Source: Hyphomicrobium_A sp963776675 (GTDB lineage: Bacteria; Pseudomonadota; Alphaproteobacteria; Rhizobiales; Hyphomicrobiaceae). Taken from it: a stretch of 64,000 nt of DNA. This document shows positions 32,655-40,722 of the stretch, one piece after another (within the stretch, counting starts at the first letter, position 1; the number at the start of each line of letters is the position of its first letter). The stretch lies in the NCBI GenBank assembly GCA_963776675.1, contig CAVZNR010000021.1, positions 46,661-110,660 of the forward strand. The letters run 5' to 3'. The notes beneath the pieces were generated by a model. The model made no database searches. It was not told where the DNA came from and saw only the letters and a program-made list of their open reading frames with translations. Both the position numbers and the translations under genes were made by a program.

Positions 32655-34439
32655 ATGACGCCTTTCCCGGTGACCCTCGAACGGCTCGAATGTCCCTGTC
32701 GCTGCGCGATCGACCGCCTCGCCGCGCGTCCCCGCCTCGCCGCCGCGGCGCTGCTCGGCCTGGCGCTTCTCGCCTACCTGCCGGGGCTCATCGCGCTGCC
32801 GCCCGTCGACCGCACCGAGGTGGTCTACGCCGAGATGGCGCGCGGCCTGCTCGAGCGCGGCGAGCTTTTCGATGCCACCTACCAGGGCGAGCGCTTCGCC
32901 TTTCGTCCCATCGGCATCACCTGGCTGCAGATGGCGCCCGGCGCCGCCTTTGGTAAGGGCGCGCAAGGCTGGATCGGCACCTACCGGCTGCCGTCGCTGC
33001 TCTGTGGCCTTCTCGCGGTGCTCAGCTTTTGGTGGCTCTCGAGGCCGCTCCTCGGCGACCGCAGAGCGCTGATCGCGGCCGCACTCTTCGCCGTCACGCC
33101 CATCGTGGCGCTACAGGCCCAGCTTGCGATCCCAGAAGGCCCGCTGCTGCTTGCCATCGTGGTCGCGCAGACGACGCTGCTGCGCCTCTACTGCGCCGAC
33201 GATCCGCGCCGCGGCACGCGCGGCCTCGCGCTCCTGTTCTGGGCAGCGCAGGGGTTCGGCATCGTGCTCAACGCGCTTGCCGTGCCGATCCTGTCTCTGT
33301 CCACGCTCATTGCCCTCTATGTTTTCGACCGTGATCTTACCTGGCTCAAACGCTTGCACCTGCCGATCGGCATACCGCTGATGCTCGTGATCGCCGCGCC
33401 GTGGCTGATCGTGCGCGCGTATCTCGACGGCGGCGTGCCCTTCGCCGACCTGGGCTTTTCCGAGCTCATCCGCGCGCTGGGCGGCGCGCAGGACATGAAA
33501 TGGAAGGCCGCGCCGCTCACGTTCACGGCCGCGCTGCTCGTGGGCTTTCTGCCGGGCGCACTACTTTGGGTGCCGGCCGTGCGCACGCTGTGGGAGCATC
33601 GCACAAGTGCGCTGCACCGCTTTCTCTTCTGCTGGATTGCCGGGTATCTCGTCTATCTGGAGCTGATCTCCTCCAAGCCGGCGCTTTATACCGTGCAGGC
33701 CATGTTCCCGGCCGCCGCCGTGGCGTGCGCGCTGGCGCTCGACAAGGACGGCCGCCTCGCAATCCCCGACTATATGCTGCGGCTGCCCGCGTGGTTGGTG
33801 GCGCCCGGCATGGTGGCGTTGTTTGCCGGCGTCCTTTACGTGGCCGGCGCGCCGCCGAGCGGCGTCGTGGTGCTCGGCGCAGCTGTCGTCACCGCGCTGT
33901 TCACGCTTGCCGCGCTCGCCGCCCGCGCCAAGCTTGCCGCCGCCTGGCTTGTAATGAGCGTCGTCGGTTTCGCGCTTTTTCTCGGGTTCACCTTCGGTGT
34001 GCTGCTGCCGAGCCTGGAGAAGGGCTGGCCCGCGACCCGCATCGCCGAGGCCATTCGGCCGCTCGAGCACTGCGTCGTTGGCCCGGTCGGGATCGCGGGC
34101 TTGCGCGAGCCGAGCACCGTCTTCGTGCTGGGGCGCGACAGCGATCCGGGCATCGTCGAGATTGCCGACCGCATGGCGGGCGGCGAGGACAGCATCGCCG
34201 TGGTCGAGGACCGCTGGCAGGTCGACCTCCTCACGGCGCTCGCAGAACGCGGCGCCAAGCCGCCCGTCCGCGCCGGTTGCGTTCAAGCGTTCAACGTCAT
34301 GCGCGGGTGTCCGCTTAATTACTCGATCTACATCACCGGCGCGCCCAGGCTCGATCCCGAGTGCAAGGTGCCGCCCCGCTTCGCCTGCAAGGGCCCGGTG
34401 CCGCAAATCCCTGTCACCGCCGGCTTGCGCTGCAAGTGA
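32655..34439 (+). CDS. GT39-like (ArnT/PMT-type) membrane glycosyltransferase
   Basis: A 594-residue polytopic protein with about ten hydrophobic segments. The first periplasmic loop contains DRTEVVYAEMARG, the place of the acidic D-E/D-x-Y-A motif that binds lipid-phosphate sugar donors in ArnT/PMT enzymes, followed by FRPIGITWLQ. The soluble C-terminus (about residues 450-594) has six cysteines and may sit in the periplasm. It would transfer a sugar from a polyprenyl-phosphate carrier to lipid A, protein or glycan; the acceptor cannot be predicted. The ATG is at 32655. No glycan operon surrounds it. Confidence 0.8.
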   Translation: MTPFPVTLERLECPCRCAIDRLAARPRLAAAALLGLALLAYLPGLIALPPVDRTEVVYAEMARGLLERGELFDATYQGERFAFRPIGITWLQMAPGAAFGKGAQGWIGTYRLPSLLCGLLAVLSFWWLSRPLLGDRRALIAAALFAVTPIVALQAQLAIPEGPLLLAIVVAQTTLLRLYCADDPRRGTRGLALLFWAAQGFGIVLNALAVPILSLSTLIALYVFDRDLTWLKRLHLPIGIPLMLVIAAPWLIVRAYLDGGVPFADLGFSELIRALGGAQDMKWKAAPLTFTAALLVGFLPGALLWVPAVRTLWEHRTSALHRFLFCWIAGYLVYLELISSKPALYTVQAMFPAAAVACALALDKDGRLAIPDYMLRLPAWLVAPGMVALFAGVLYVAGAPPSGVVVLGAAVVTALFTLAALAARAKLAAAWLVMSVVGFALFLGFTFGVLLPSLEKGWPATRIAEAIRPLEHCVVGPVGIAGLREPSTVFVLGRDSDPGIVEIADRMAGGEDSIAVVEDRWQVDLLTALAERGAKPPVRAGCVQAFNVMRGCPLNYSIYITGAPRLDPECKVPPRFACKGPVPQIPVTAGLRCK

Positions 34440-34809
34440 TTTGGCGCGCGTGCGAGCACGCGCCGTTTGCATGGAAGTTGGGAGCTCGACCGTGGCTCCT
34501 CCATGTCCCCGTCCCTTGATGGGGAGGGGTTAGGGGTGAGGTGATCACCTGGGAGCAAGATTGCCGGACTCTCTCCAAGCCCTTCACCCCACCCGGTCGC
34601 CTCGACTTTCGTCTCGGCGACCACCCTCCCCATCGAGGGGAGGGTGTGAAAGAGGGCGAGGCCACAGCCTGGTCATTGGCAAGCCTGTTCGCGGGGCTAG
34701 ATCTACGCTATGTCCATGGCAACGCTCCCTTAAGCAGCCCATCCCAGGATGCGGCCCAGAAGCGCCCCAAAATGCGTTGAGACCTGCGCGCCCCGCGAGG
34801 ATTGCCCCC
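34440..34809. repeat. Intergenic region with GC-rich inverted repeats
   Basis: No gene is supported in these 370 nt. Two hairpins of the CCCTCCCC/GGGGAGGG type occur, at about 34504-34526 and 34622-34646. GGGTGAGG (34534) and CCTTCACCCC (34581) form a wider inverted pair, so the whole 34500-34646 looks like one composite palindromic element related to 22548-22572. Confidence 0.6.
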
Positions 34810-35619
34810 ATGACTGACATGACCGACATGACCGAAGTGACCGAAGTGACCGACATCGCAGACATCGATCAGCCCACCTTCGATCCCGAGAACCCGCCGG
34901 CGCTGATCACCGCGCAGTTCTACAACGCGCCCGAGGCCCCCACGCTCGCCAAGCTCAAGGGCAAGGTGGTGGTGCTCGTTGGCTTCCAGATGCTGTGCCC
35001 GGGCTCGCTGCGCCACGCGCTGCCCCAGGCTGAGCGGCTCGCGCGCGCCTTCAACGCCGAGGAGGTCGCCGTCGTCGGCCTGCACCTGGTGTTCGAGAAC
35101 CACAAGGACATGACGCCGTCGCTGCTCGAGCCCTTCCTCAAGACCGAGCACATATCGATCCCCATCCTCGTCGATGCGCCGGGGGCTTCGGGCATCCCTA
35201 AGACCATGGAGGCCTACGGCCTGCAGGGCACCCCGACCATGTTGCTATTCGACCGCCAGGGCCGCCTGCGCCGCCACTACCTCGGCGCCGTCGACGACGT
35301 GCGGCTCGGTGCGAAGATCATGGCGATGGCCATGGAGGATCCGAAGGCCGAGCGCGAGGTGTCGGTGGCGATCGAGCGGCGGCTGGCGGCGACGCTGACG
35401 GACCCCTCCGAGCACCATCATCATCACGACGGCGAGTGCTGCGGCGGGCATCACGAGCACGCCCACGCCCACGCGCATGATCACGACCATGATCACGACC
35501 ACGAGGGCGGCTGCTGCGGCGGCAAGCACGAGCACGATCATGCGCACGATCATGCACACGACCCGGCCGCCCATGAGCATGACCACGGCGATGGCTGCGG
35601 CTGCGGCCACAAGCACTGA
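34810..35619 (+). CDS. Redoxin/AhpC-TSA domain protein with histidine-rich metal-binding tail
   Basis: A 269-residue cytosolic-looking protein without a signal peptide. Residues about 20-195 form a thioredoxin-like redoxin fold (KLKGKVVVLVGFQMLCPGSLRH, cis-Pro in LQGTPTMLLFDRQG). The usual redox CxxC is reduced to a single Cys in MLCPGS. From about residue 200 the tail is dominated by His with Asp/Glu, interspersed by CCGG (twice) and CGCG pairs, an evident transition-metal-binding region. It could be a peroxiredoxin-like enzyme coupled to metal storage, or a Ni/Zn/Cu chaperone; function is inferred. The N-terminus has MTDM/TEVT micro-repeats. Confidence 0.75.
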   Translation: MTDMTDMTEVTEVTDIADIDQPTFDPENPPALITAQFYNAPEAPTLAKLKGKVVVLVGFQMLCPGSLRHALPQAERLARAFNAEEVAVVGLHLVFENHKDMTPSLLEPFLKTEHISIPILVDAPGASGIPKTMEAYGLQGTPTMLLFDRQGRLRRHYLGAVDDVRLGAKIMAMAMEDPKAEREVSVAIERRLAATLTDPSEHHHHHDGECCGGHHEHAHAHAHDHDHDHDHEGGCCGGKHEHDHAHDHAHDPAAHEHDHGDGCGCGHKH

Positions 35620-35628
35620 GGGTGTCTA

Positions 35629-35774
35629 ACGTCATCCCGGACAAGCGCGTGAAACGCGCGCTGATCCGGGATCCAGCGTAAGACTCGTCGCAGACACGGT
35701 ATTCGGGCCTGCGGCGCACCTCTCCTGGATCCCGGATAGCCGTCGCTTTCGCTCCGGCTTCCAGGATGACGGGG
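35629..35774. repeat. Dispersed intergenic repeat of the GTCATCCCGG type
   Basis: The ends form an inverted pair (GTCATCCCGG at 35631 and CCAGGATGACGGGG at 35761-35774). Internal inverted pairs include ATCCGGGATCCA with TGGATCCCGGAT and GCGCGTGAAACGCGC. Repeats of this consensus are widespread between genes in Hyphomicrobiales in my recollection. A related element lies at 42533-42695. Confidence 0.7.
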
Positions 35775-35842
35775 TACTTGCCCTTCATCCCCGCCCCCGA
35801 ATCGCGCGATGGTGACCCCTACAAGTCTAAAGGGGAATCGCC

Positions 35843-36805
35843 ATGGTGGAGCGCGTTGCAAACGGCAGGGATGCGCGCGAGGAGCGCCCCCGCACCAAAG
35901 CGCGCGCGCCCGCCAGAGCCGCACCCGCCAAGGCTGCCAAACCGAACAAGTCCGGCTTCGACAAGAAGACCATCGCGCTGGTCTACGACTTCGACGGCAC
36001 GCTGTCCCCGCGCCCCATGCAGGACTACGCCTTCCTGCCGCAGATCGGCGAGGACGCCGCCGCCTTCTGGAAAGAGTCCAACGATCTTGCGCGCCGCGAA
36101 GGTGCGGACGCGCTCATCACCTACATGCGCCTCATGTACAAAAAGGCGAAGGCCAAGAATGTGCGCATCGACCGCGCCGACCTCGTGGCGCAGGGCAAAA
36201 ACGTCGAGCTGTTCGCCGGCGTCGCCGACTGGTTCGATGCGATTGCCGACTACATCAAGCTGCGCTCCGAATCGCACGGCGTCTCACTTCGCCACTACGT
36301 GGTCTCCGCCGGCCTCACCGAGATCATCGAGGGCACGCCGATCTACAAGCGCTTCCACAACGTGTTCGCGTCCGAGTTCTGGTTCGAGGCCTACGAGCTG
36401 CCCTTCCCCAAGCGCGTCATCACCGACACCGGCAAGACGCAGTTCCTGTTCCGCATCAACAAGGGGTTGGAGGATTTGCGCGTCGGCATCAACGAGCACA
36501 TGGACGAGGCGAAGCGCCCGATCCCGTTCTCCAACATGATCTACTTCGGCGACGGCGACACCGACGTGCCGTCGATGGCGGTGATGCGCAAGAACGGCGG
36601 CCACGCGGTCGCCGTCTACCCGCCGAACAAGTCCAAGAAGAAATGCGTCGATCTGTTCAAGGCGGGGCGCTGCGATTTCTTCGCGCCCGCCGACTACCGC
36701 CGCGGCTCGGACCTGTTCAAGCGCACGTGCCTGCTCCTCGACCGCATCCTCGCCGACATCCGGGTGGCCGAGGAGATGTGGCGGTTGGGGCGCGGGGTGC
36801 GGTGA
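35843..36805 (+). CDS. HAD-family hydrolase
   Basis: A 320-residue soluble protein with a Lys/Ala-rich N-terminal extension (residues 1-40). HAD motif I is DFDGTLS (about residue 49). Motif II lies in HYVVSAGL, a Lys region in FPKRVITDTGKTQF, and motif IV is YFGDGDTDVPSM. The family includes phosphatases and phosphonatases; nothing identifies the substrate. It is preceded by a dispersed repeat and followed by the AT-richer TIR-like gene. An ATG with AGGGGAATCGCC upstream supports the start. Confidence 0.82.
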   Translation: MVERVANGRDAREERPRTKARAPARAAPAKAAKPNKSGFDKKTIALVYDFDGTLSPRPMQDYAFLPQIGEDAAAFWKESNDLARREGADALITYMRLMYKKAKAKNVRIDRADLVAQGKNVELFAGVADWFDAIADYIKLRSESHGVSLRHYVVSAGLTEIIEGTPIYKRFHNVFASEFWFEAYELPFPKRVITDTGKTQFLFRINKGLEDLRVGINEHMDEAKRPIPFSNMIYFGDGDTDVPSMAVMRKNGGHAVAVYPPNKSKKKCVDLFKAGRCDFFAPADYRRGSDLFKRTCLLLDRILADIRVAEEMWRLGRGVR

Positions 36806-36848
36806 TGGCACCGCTAGTTTGCATGAATTTTTCTAGGGAAAGAGCATA

Positions 36849-38003
36849 ATGGTGAGAAATACTAAGCCGACGCAAAAGCGGACCTATCTCAAACAAAGTG
36901 ATGTGCCGAGCGCGTCTCTTGAAGAGGCGATGAGAATTCCTCAGGCAGTGATGGATCACTATGGAGGAAAGGCAGTAGCTCCAATTCAAGTGGCAAAGGC
37001 TCTTAACATGGCGCCGAACGGCTCGCAGATCCAGGTGCTATCCGGCGCTTCCATCGCCTTTCCTCGTCTGATCGAGGGAGGAGCTCAGGCGTCGTCTATA
37101 ACGGTGACAGACCTTGCCAAGCGTATTTTGAGGCCCAAAGAAGAGGGCGCTGACTTAGCCGCCAAACGTGAAGCGGTGCTCCGTCCACGAGTATTCTCCG
37201 AATTTCTCCGGCAGTACGATGGGAGCCCGCTGCCTCGAACGGATATCGGGCAAAACGTATTGGAGGATATGGGTGTTCCCCGCGACCGGACGAGTGAAGT
37301 CTTTGAGCGAATTTTGTCTAGCGCTGAAACTGTAGGGTTTCTGGATGAAATAAAGGGTAAGCAATACGTGACATTGCACGGGACTGTCGAAGGCGAAGGA
37401 AAGAACGTCGTGGATTTGGTCTCCGTGGAATCGGTTCTCCCGCCGGGAGGGCATGACGGCCCACGCCCTAGCTCTCATGTGGAGCCAACCATCGCAGGGC
37501 GAAAGTCGTCGCCTCTGGCGGTTGCGATAATTGATGACGAACGTCGTAGGCGGGTTTTTATAACCCATGGAAAGAATCGCGTTCTTGTCGATCCGATAAA
37601 AAAGCTACTTGAGTATGGGGAGTTGGATCCGGTGGTCTCTGTTGACCGCCAGTCGGTATCAAAGCCCGTTCCGGAAAAAGTTATGGATGATATGCGCAGC
37701 TGTGGTGCTGCAATCATTCATGTAGATGTGGAGCAAACAGTCACGGACAAAGACGGCACCGACCATGTGTTTCTGAATCCGAACGTCCTAATCGAGATTG
37801 GTGCCGCTATGGCGTTTTATGGTCGGCGGTTCATTTTGCTCGTGCGTGAAGGCGTCAAACTCCCTTCCAATCTGCAGGGTCTGTACGAAGTCCGATATTC
37901 AGGCGAAACTCTTGACGCAAGTGCCACAATAAAGATGCTCGATGCCATCAAGGACATCAAAAATTACGCCCTGCCGACTGACGCTCGGGCAAATCAAGGC
38001 TGA
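36849..38003 (+). CDS. Winged-helix-like protein with C-terminal TIR-like (Cap12/PF10137-type) domain
   Basis: A 384-residue protein unlike its neighbours in base use: visibly AT-richer, with codons such as AAA, ATA and TTT. Residues about 236-370 resemble TIR-like nucleotide-binding domains: VFITHGKN, then LLEYGELDPV, MDDMRSCGAAIIHVD, NPNVLIEIG with Glu316 at the catalytic-Glu position of NADase TIR domains, and FILLVREGVKLPSNLQGLYE. Residues 20-175 look like two helical winged-helix-type units (DUF5343-like pattern). Such domain pairs occur in anti-phage effectors. No other defence gene is adjacent. The gene boundary matches the composition boundary, suggesting a transferred cassette. Function is inference. 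Confidence 0.7.
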   Translation: MVRNTKPTQKRTYLKQSDVPSASLEEAMRIPQAVMDHYGGKAVAPIQVAKALNMAPNGSQIQVLSGASIAFPRLIEGGAQASSITVTDLAKRILRPKEEGADLAAKREAVLRPRVFSEFLRQYDGSPLPRTDIGQNVLEDMGVPRDRTSEVFERILSSAETVGFLDEIKGKQYVTLHGTVEGEGKNVVDLVSVESVLPPGGHDGPRPSSHVEPTIAGRKSSPLAVAIIDDERRRRVFITHGKNRVLVDPIKKLLEYGELDPVVSVDRQSVSKPVPEKVMDDMRSCGAAIIHVDVEQTVTDKDGTDHVFLNPNVLIEIGAAMAFYGRRFILLVREGVKLPSNLQGLYEVRYSGETLDASATIKMLDAIKDIKNYALPTDARANQG

Positions 38004-38267
38004 CGTTTGCCTCCCCTCCAACGTCATCCCCGCGCGGGCGGGGAGCGGAGGCGGGGATGGGAACCGGTTTTCCGGCAAGAAGCACGAGTAAACAAAGGGC
38101 AGTCGCTCGCCGAGGCTGGAACGATGGCCCAGCACTCGCCCTTGCGATAGGTGCCGGGGTAACGCCTGGCCTTCCCCTCCAACTCTCCGATTCGCCGTAA
38201 CCTCCCGCTCACCTCCGCTTGCGATGCTCGCGTCCTTTCGCGCGATTCACCCGCAAGGAGGCGCATC

Positions 38268-38882
38268 ATGGCTTGGTACGACTGGGTGCTGTGGGCCGGC
38301 ATTCTCTACATGTTTCTCGGCACCGACTTCACGCTCAACTGGCTCGGCGGCATCGGCTTTGGCCAGCGCATCGACCGCAACTCCCCCAACTTCATAAAAC
38401 GCATCTACTACCGCGTGTGGGCGGCCGACGATCCCAACGCGCGCGCCGACCGCACCGACGGCCCGCCCGACATCCTCGCGCCCTGGGTCACGTCGCTGTG
38501 CGTGACGAACGCGCTCGTCACCTGCCTGATCGAGATCTTGCTACTTTACGGCATGCTGCAGCCTGAAGCGCCGCCCTACCTGGTGCCGGCCGCGTTCGCG
38601 TTCCTGCTGCGCGCCAATATCGAGATCATCTACGGCTCGCAGCTCATCTGGGGCCCGGCGCACTTACGCGGTGCCGCGCTCGCCAACTACCTGACGATCG
38701 GGCTGGTGCCGCAGGTCGGCATTCCCTGCCTGGTGGCGCTGCGCTTCTCCGGCTTAGGCGTCACGCCGCTGTCGCTTGTGATCTTCATCGGGCTTCCCGT
38801 GGCGATCCTTGTGTGGACCGGGCTCGTCTATCGCAACAACCCGGTGCCGGCGCTGGAGAAGGGGACTCGTGGGGGAGCTTGA
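38268..38882 (+). CDS. Hypothetical multi-pass membrane protein
   Basis: A 204-residue protein starting MAWYDWVLWAGILYMFLG with about five predicted transmembrane segments (residues 5-25, 80-100, 105-125, 140-160, 165-190). A hydrophilic loop of about 45 residues (RIDRNSPNFIKRIYYRVW) follows the first. A strong AAGGAGG site at 38255-38261 fixes the start. I do not recognise the family. It stands between the TIR-like gene and a run of small proteins. Confidence 0.65.
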   Translation: MAWYDWVLWAGILYMFLGTDFTLNWLGGIGFGQRIDRNSPNFIKRIYYRVWAADDPNARADRTDGPPDILAPWVTSLCVTNALVTCLIEILLLYGMLQPEAPPYLVPAAFAFLLRANIEIIYGSQLIWGPAHLRGAALANYLTIGLVPQVGIPCLVALRFSGLGVTPLSLVIFIGLPVAILVWTGLVYRNNPVPALEKGTRGGA

Positions 38883-38951
38883 TCAACACGCGTGACGCCG
38901 CCGCGCCGCGCCGATAGCCTGCAGGCTCCGGCAGCGAAAGGCAGCCCACCC

Positions 38952-39218
38952 ATGACCACCGAGCCCGACGGCGAGCCGACGACCTGGACGCTCGGCGCCA
39001 TCAAGGCGTGCGGGTTTCAGCTCGAGGGTCAATGCGTGGAGACCGGATGCGGCTGGTTCGCCATCTTCGATCTCGACGGCCTGATCGGAGCCGCCGGGCC
39101 CGACTACGTCATGCCGGAGCTGATCCCCGACGTGAACTGCCAGCTGTGCGGCGGCCGGCTCAAGTTCGTGCTCGCGGTGCTGCACGAGGAGCCGGGCGGC
39201 GACGGCGGAAGTTCCTGA
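38952..39218 (+). CDS. Small cysteine-containing hypothetical protein
   Basis: An 88-residue acidic protein with five cysteines, among them CVETGC and a C-terminal CQLCGG, which could form a zinc site. No signal peptide is seen. ATG 38952 follows AAAGGCAGCCC; a longer frame from 38892 looks like intergenic sequence. Possibly a small zinc-ribbon protein; function unknown. Confidence 0.55.
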   Translation: MTTEPDGEPTTWTLGAIKACGFQLEGQCVETGCGWFAIFDLDGLIGAAGPDYVMPELIPDVNCQLCGGRLKFVLAVLHEEPGGDGGSS

Positions 39219-39309
39219 CGCCCGCAGCGCGCGCATTGGGCGCGGCCTCAGCGCCAAATTTTCGCTGCCTTCTCCTGGCACGGCCGCAGGGTAATCCGGG
39301 GGGACAAAC

Positions 39310-39693
39310 ATGAAGAAAAACGTGTACCGCGTCGCCGCGCTCGTCCTGCTCACCCAGGGCGCCGCTGCCAATGCCATCGATCGGGCGCTTGCCCAGCTCG
39401 ATCCCGAGGAGCGGGCGCATCAGGCCTGCATCATTCTCGGCGTCGACAAGATCCGCAAGGACAAGACGCTGCCGCATGCCGACCGCATGAAGACCGGCGT
39501 GCTCGGCGACGCGAAGCTCGAGGGCGACCGCGTGACGACGGTCGGCGGCGCCGTGCGCGAAAATCATCATTGGTACCGCCTCAGCTTCGATTGCACGGTC
39601 ACCAAGAACCGCATGAAGGCGACCTCCTTCAGCTACAAGATCGGCTCCGAGATCCCGCGCAAGATGTGGGACGATATCGGCCTCTGGCCCTGA
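39310..39693 (+). CDS. DUF930 family secreted protein
   Basis: A 127-residue protein with an N-terminal signal peptide (KKNVYRVAALVLLTQGAAANA). The core LDPEERAHQACIILGVDKIRKD, with Cys residues at about 40 and 95, fits DUF930, a family of small exported proteins mostly from Hyphomicrobiales. Function unknown. The start at 39310 is supported by the signal peptide, and a GGGG run lies just upstream. Single-gene unit. Confidence 0.72.
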   Translation: MKKNVYRVAALVLLTQGAAANAIDRALAQLDPEERAHQACIILGVDKIRKDKTLPHADRMKTGVLGDAKLEGDRVTTVGGAVRENHHWYRLSFDCTVTKNRMKATSFSYKIGSEIPRKMWDDIGLWP

Positions 39694-39946
39694 CGCCGGC
39701 GCCCTAAGGGTCCGCCCGCCCACCGTTGCCCCCGCGCCACGGACGCACCCCAAGGCGCCCGCGCGACCTCCCAACTTGTGTGGAAACCGGGCGCCAGCCC
39801 GTTGCCGGCGTTCGGGTCGGGTAGGCTCTACAAGTGATTCCATGCGTCGCGTTGGCATCGACCGGCTTTCGGCGCCTTAAGCGCCGCCAATGCCGCCCTC
39901 ACCGATGCCAGCCGCGCCCAAGAACCGCAGCGGGGAGGCACAACAC

Positions 39947-40447
39947 ATGCTCAAATACGTCACGCTCGCGCTCGCACTGGCAATCGCGGCTCCGGCGTTC
40001 GCAAGCGACATCGATTGGGACTGGAGCCTGGGCTCCGGATCGCCGCAGGCCAAGCACCGCAACGCCCAATACGCGCAGCGCCGCCATCGCCACCACAGCA
40101 CGGCCAGCGCCGACGCCACCAAGGTCATGGCCTACGCCAAGCGCGAAGAATCCGCCAAGACCGAGAAGGACGGCTTCCAGTGCGTGGAGAAGGTGCGCGG
40201 GCTCGGCACGCAGTGGATCGGCACCGAGGGCGCCATGTCCGCGGCGAAGAAGGACTGGATGGAGCGCGTGCGCTACGACCACGGCGAATCCTACGTCGAC
40301 ATGTCGAACGCGCGCGACTTCGAGAGCCGCTGCGGGCGCGTGTCCATCGGCGAGATCGCCGGACAGGTCACCTATCGCTGCGAGGTGCACGCGCGGCCCT
40401 GCAAGCCGCCGCTGAAGGAGGTCACCAAGGCCGACCAGACGAAGTAA
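39947..40447 (+). CDS. Small secreted hypothetical protein
   Basis: A 166-residue protein with a signal peptide (LKYVTLALALAIAAPAFA). A His/Arg-rich stretch (RRHRHHS) is followed by a compact domain containing QCVEKVRGLGTQWIG and W/R-rich segments with cysteines (SRCGRVS, YRCEVHARPC). GGGGAGG upstream of ATG 39947 sets the start. Similar short exported proteins occur in alphaproteobacteria; role unknown. Confidence 0.62.
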   Translation: MLKYVTLALALAIAAPAFASDIDWDWSLGSGSPQAKHRNAQYAQRRHRHHSTASADATKVMAYAKREESAKTEKDGFQCVEKVRGLGTQWIGTEGAMSAAKKDWMERVRYDHGESYVDMSNARDFESRCGRVSIGEIAGQVTYRCEVHARPCKPPLKEVTKADQTK

Positions 40448-40648
40448 CGCGCGCCGCTCCCCTCATCTCGGCGCCGCTCCCGCCCTCTCCCCGGTTCATG
40501 CGCAGCCTAGCTTCGCCAGGACCGGGGGGAGGGAATGCCTATTTCCCGCCATTTCGGGGCCCTCGACCCCGCGCCCTGCCACATCCAGACCACGAAATTC
40601 TGCTCAGAATCAGCGCTGTCCGCGCCCGACAGGGGCGCGCGAGGGCCA

Positions 40649-40693
40649 GTCTCAGCCATGTCTCAGCCAGTCTCAGTGATCACCACGTCTCAG
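40649..40693. repeat. Four direct heptamers GTCTCAG
   Basis: GTCTCAG occurs at 40649, 40660, 40670 and 40687 (spacing 11, 10 and 17 nt) just upstream of the L,D-transpeptidase gene. The first three are also within CAGTCTCAGCCA-like units. The near-helical 10-11 nt spacing would suit cooperative protein binding; it could also be a microduplication. Confidence 0.6.
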
Positions 40694-40722
40694 TGAGGTG
40701 AGGCTCCAGCACCGGGGGCGAT

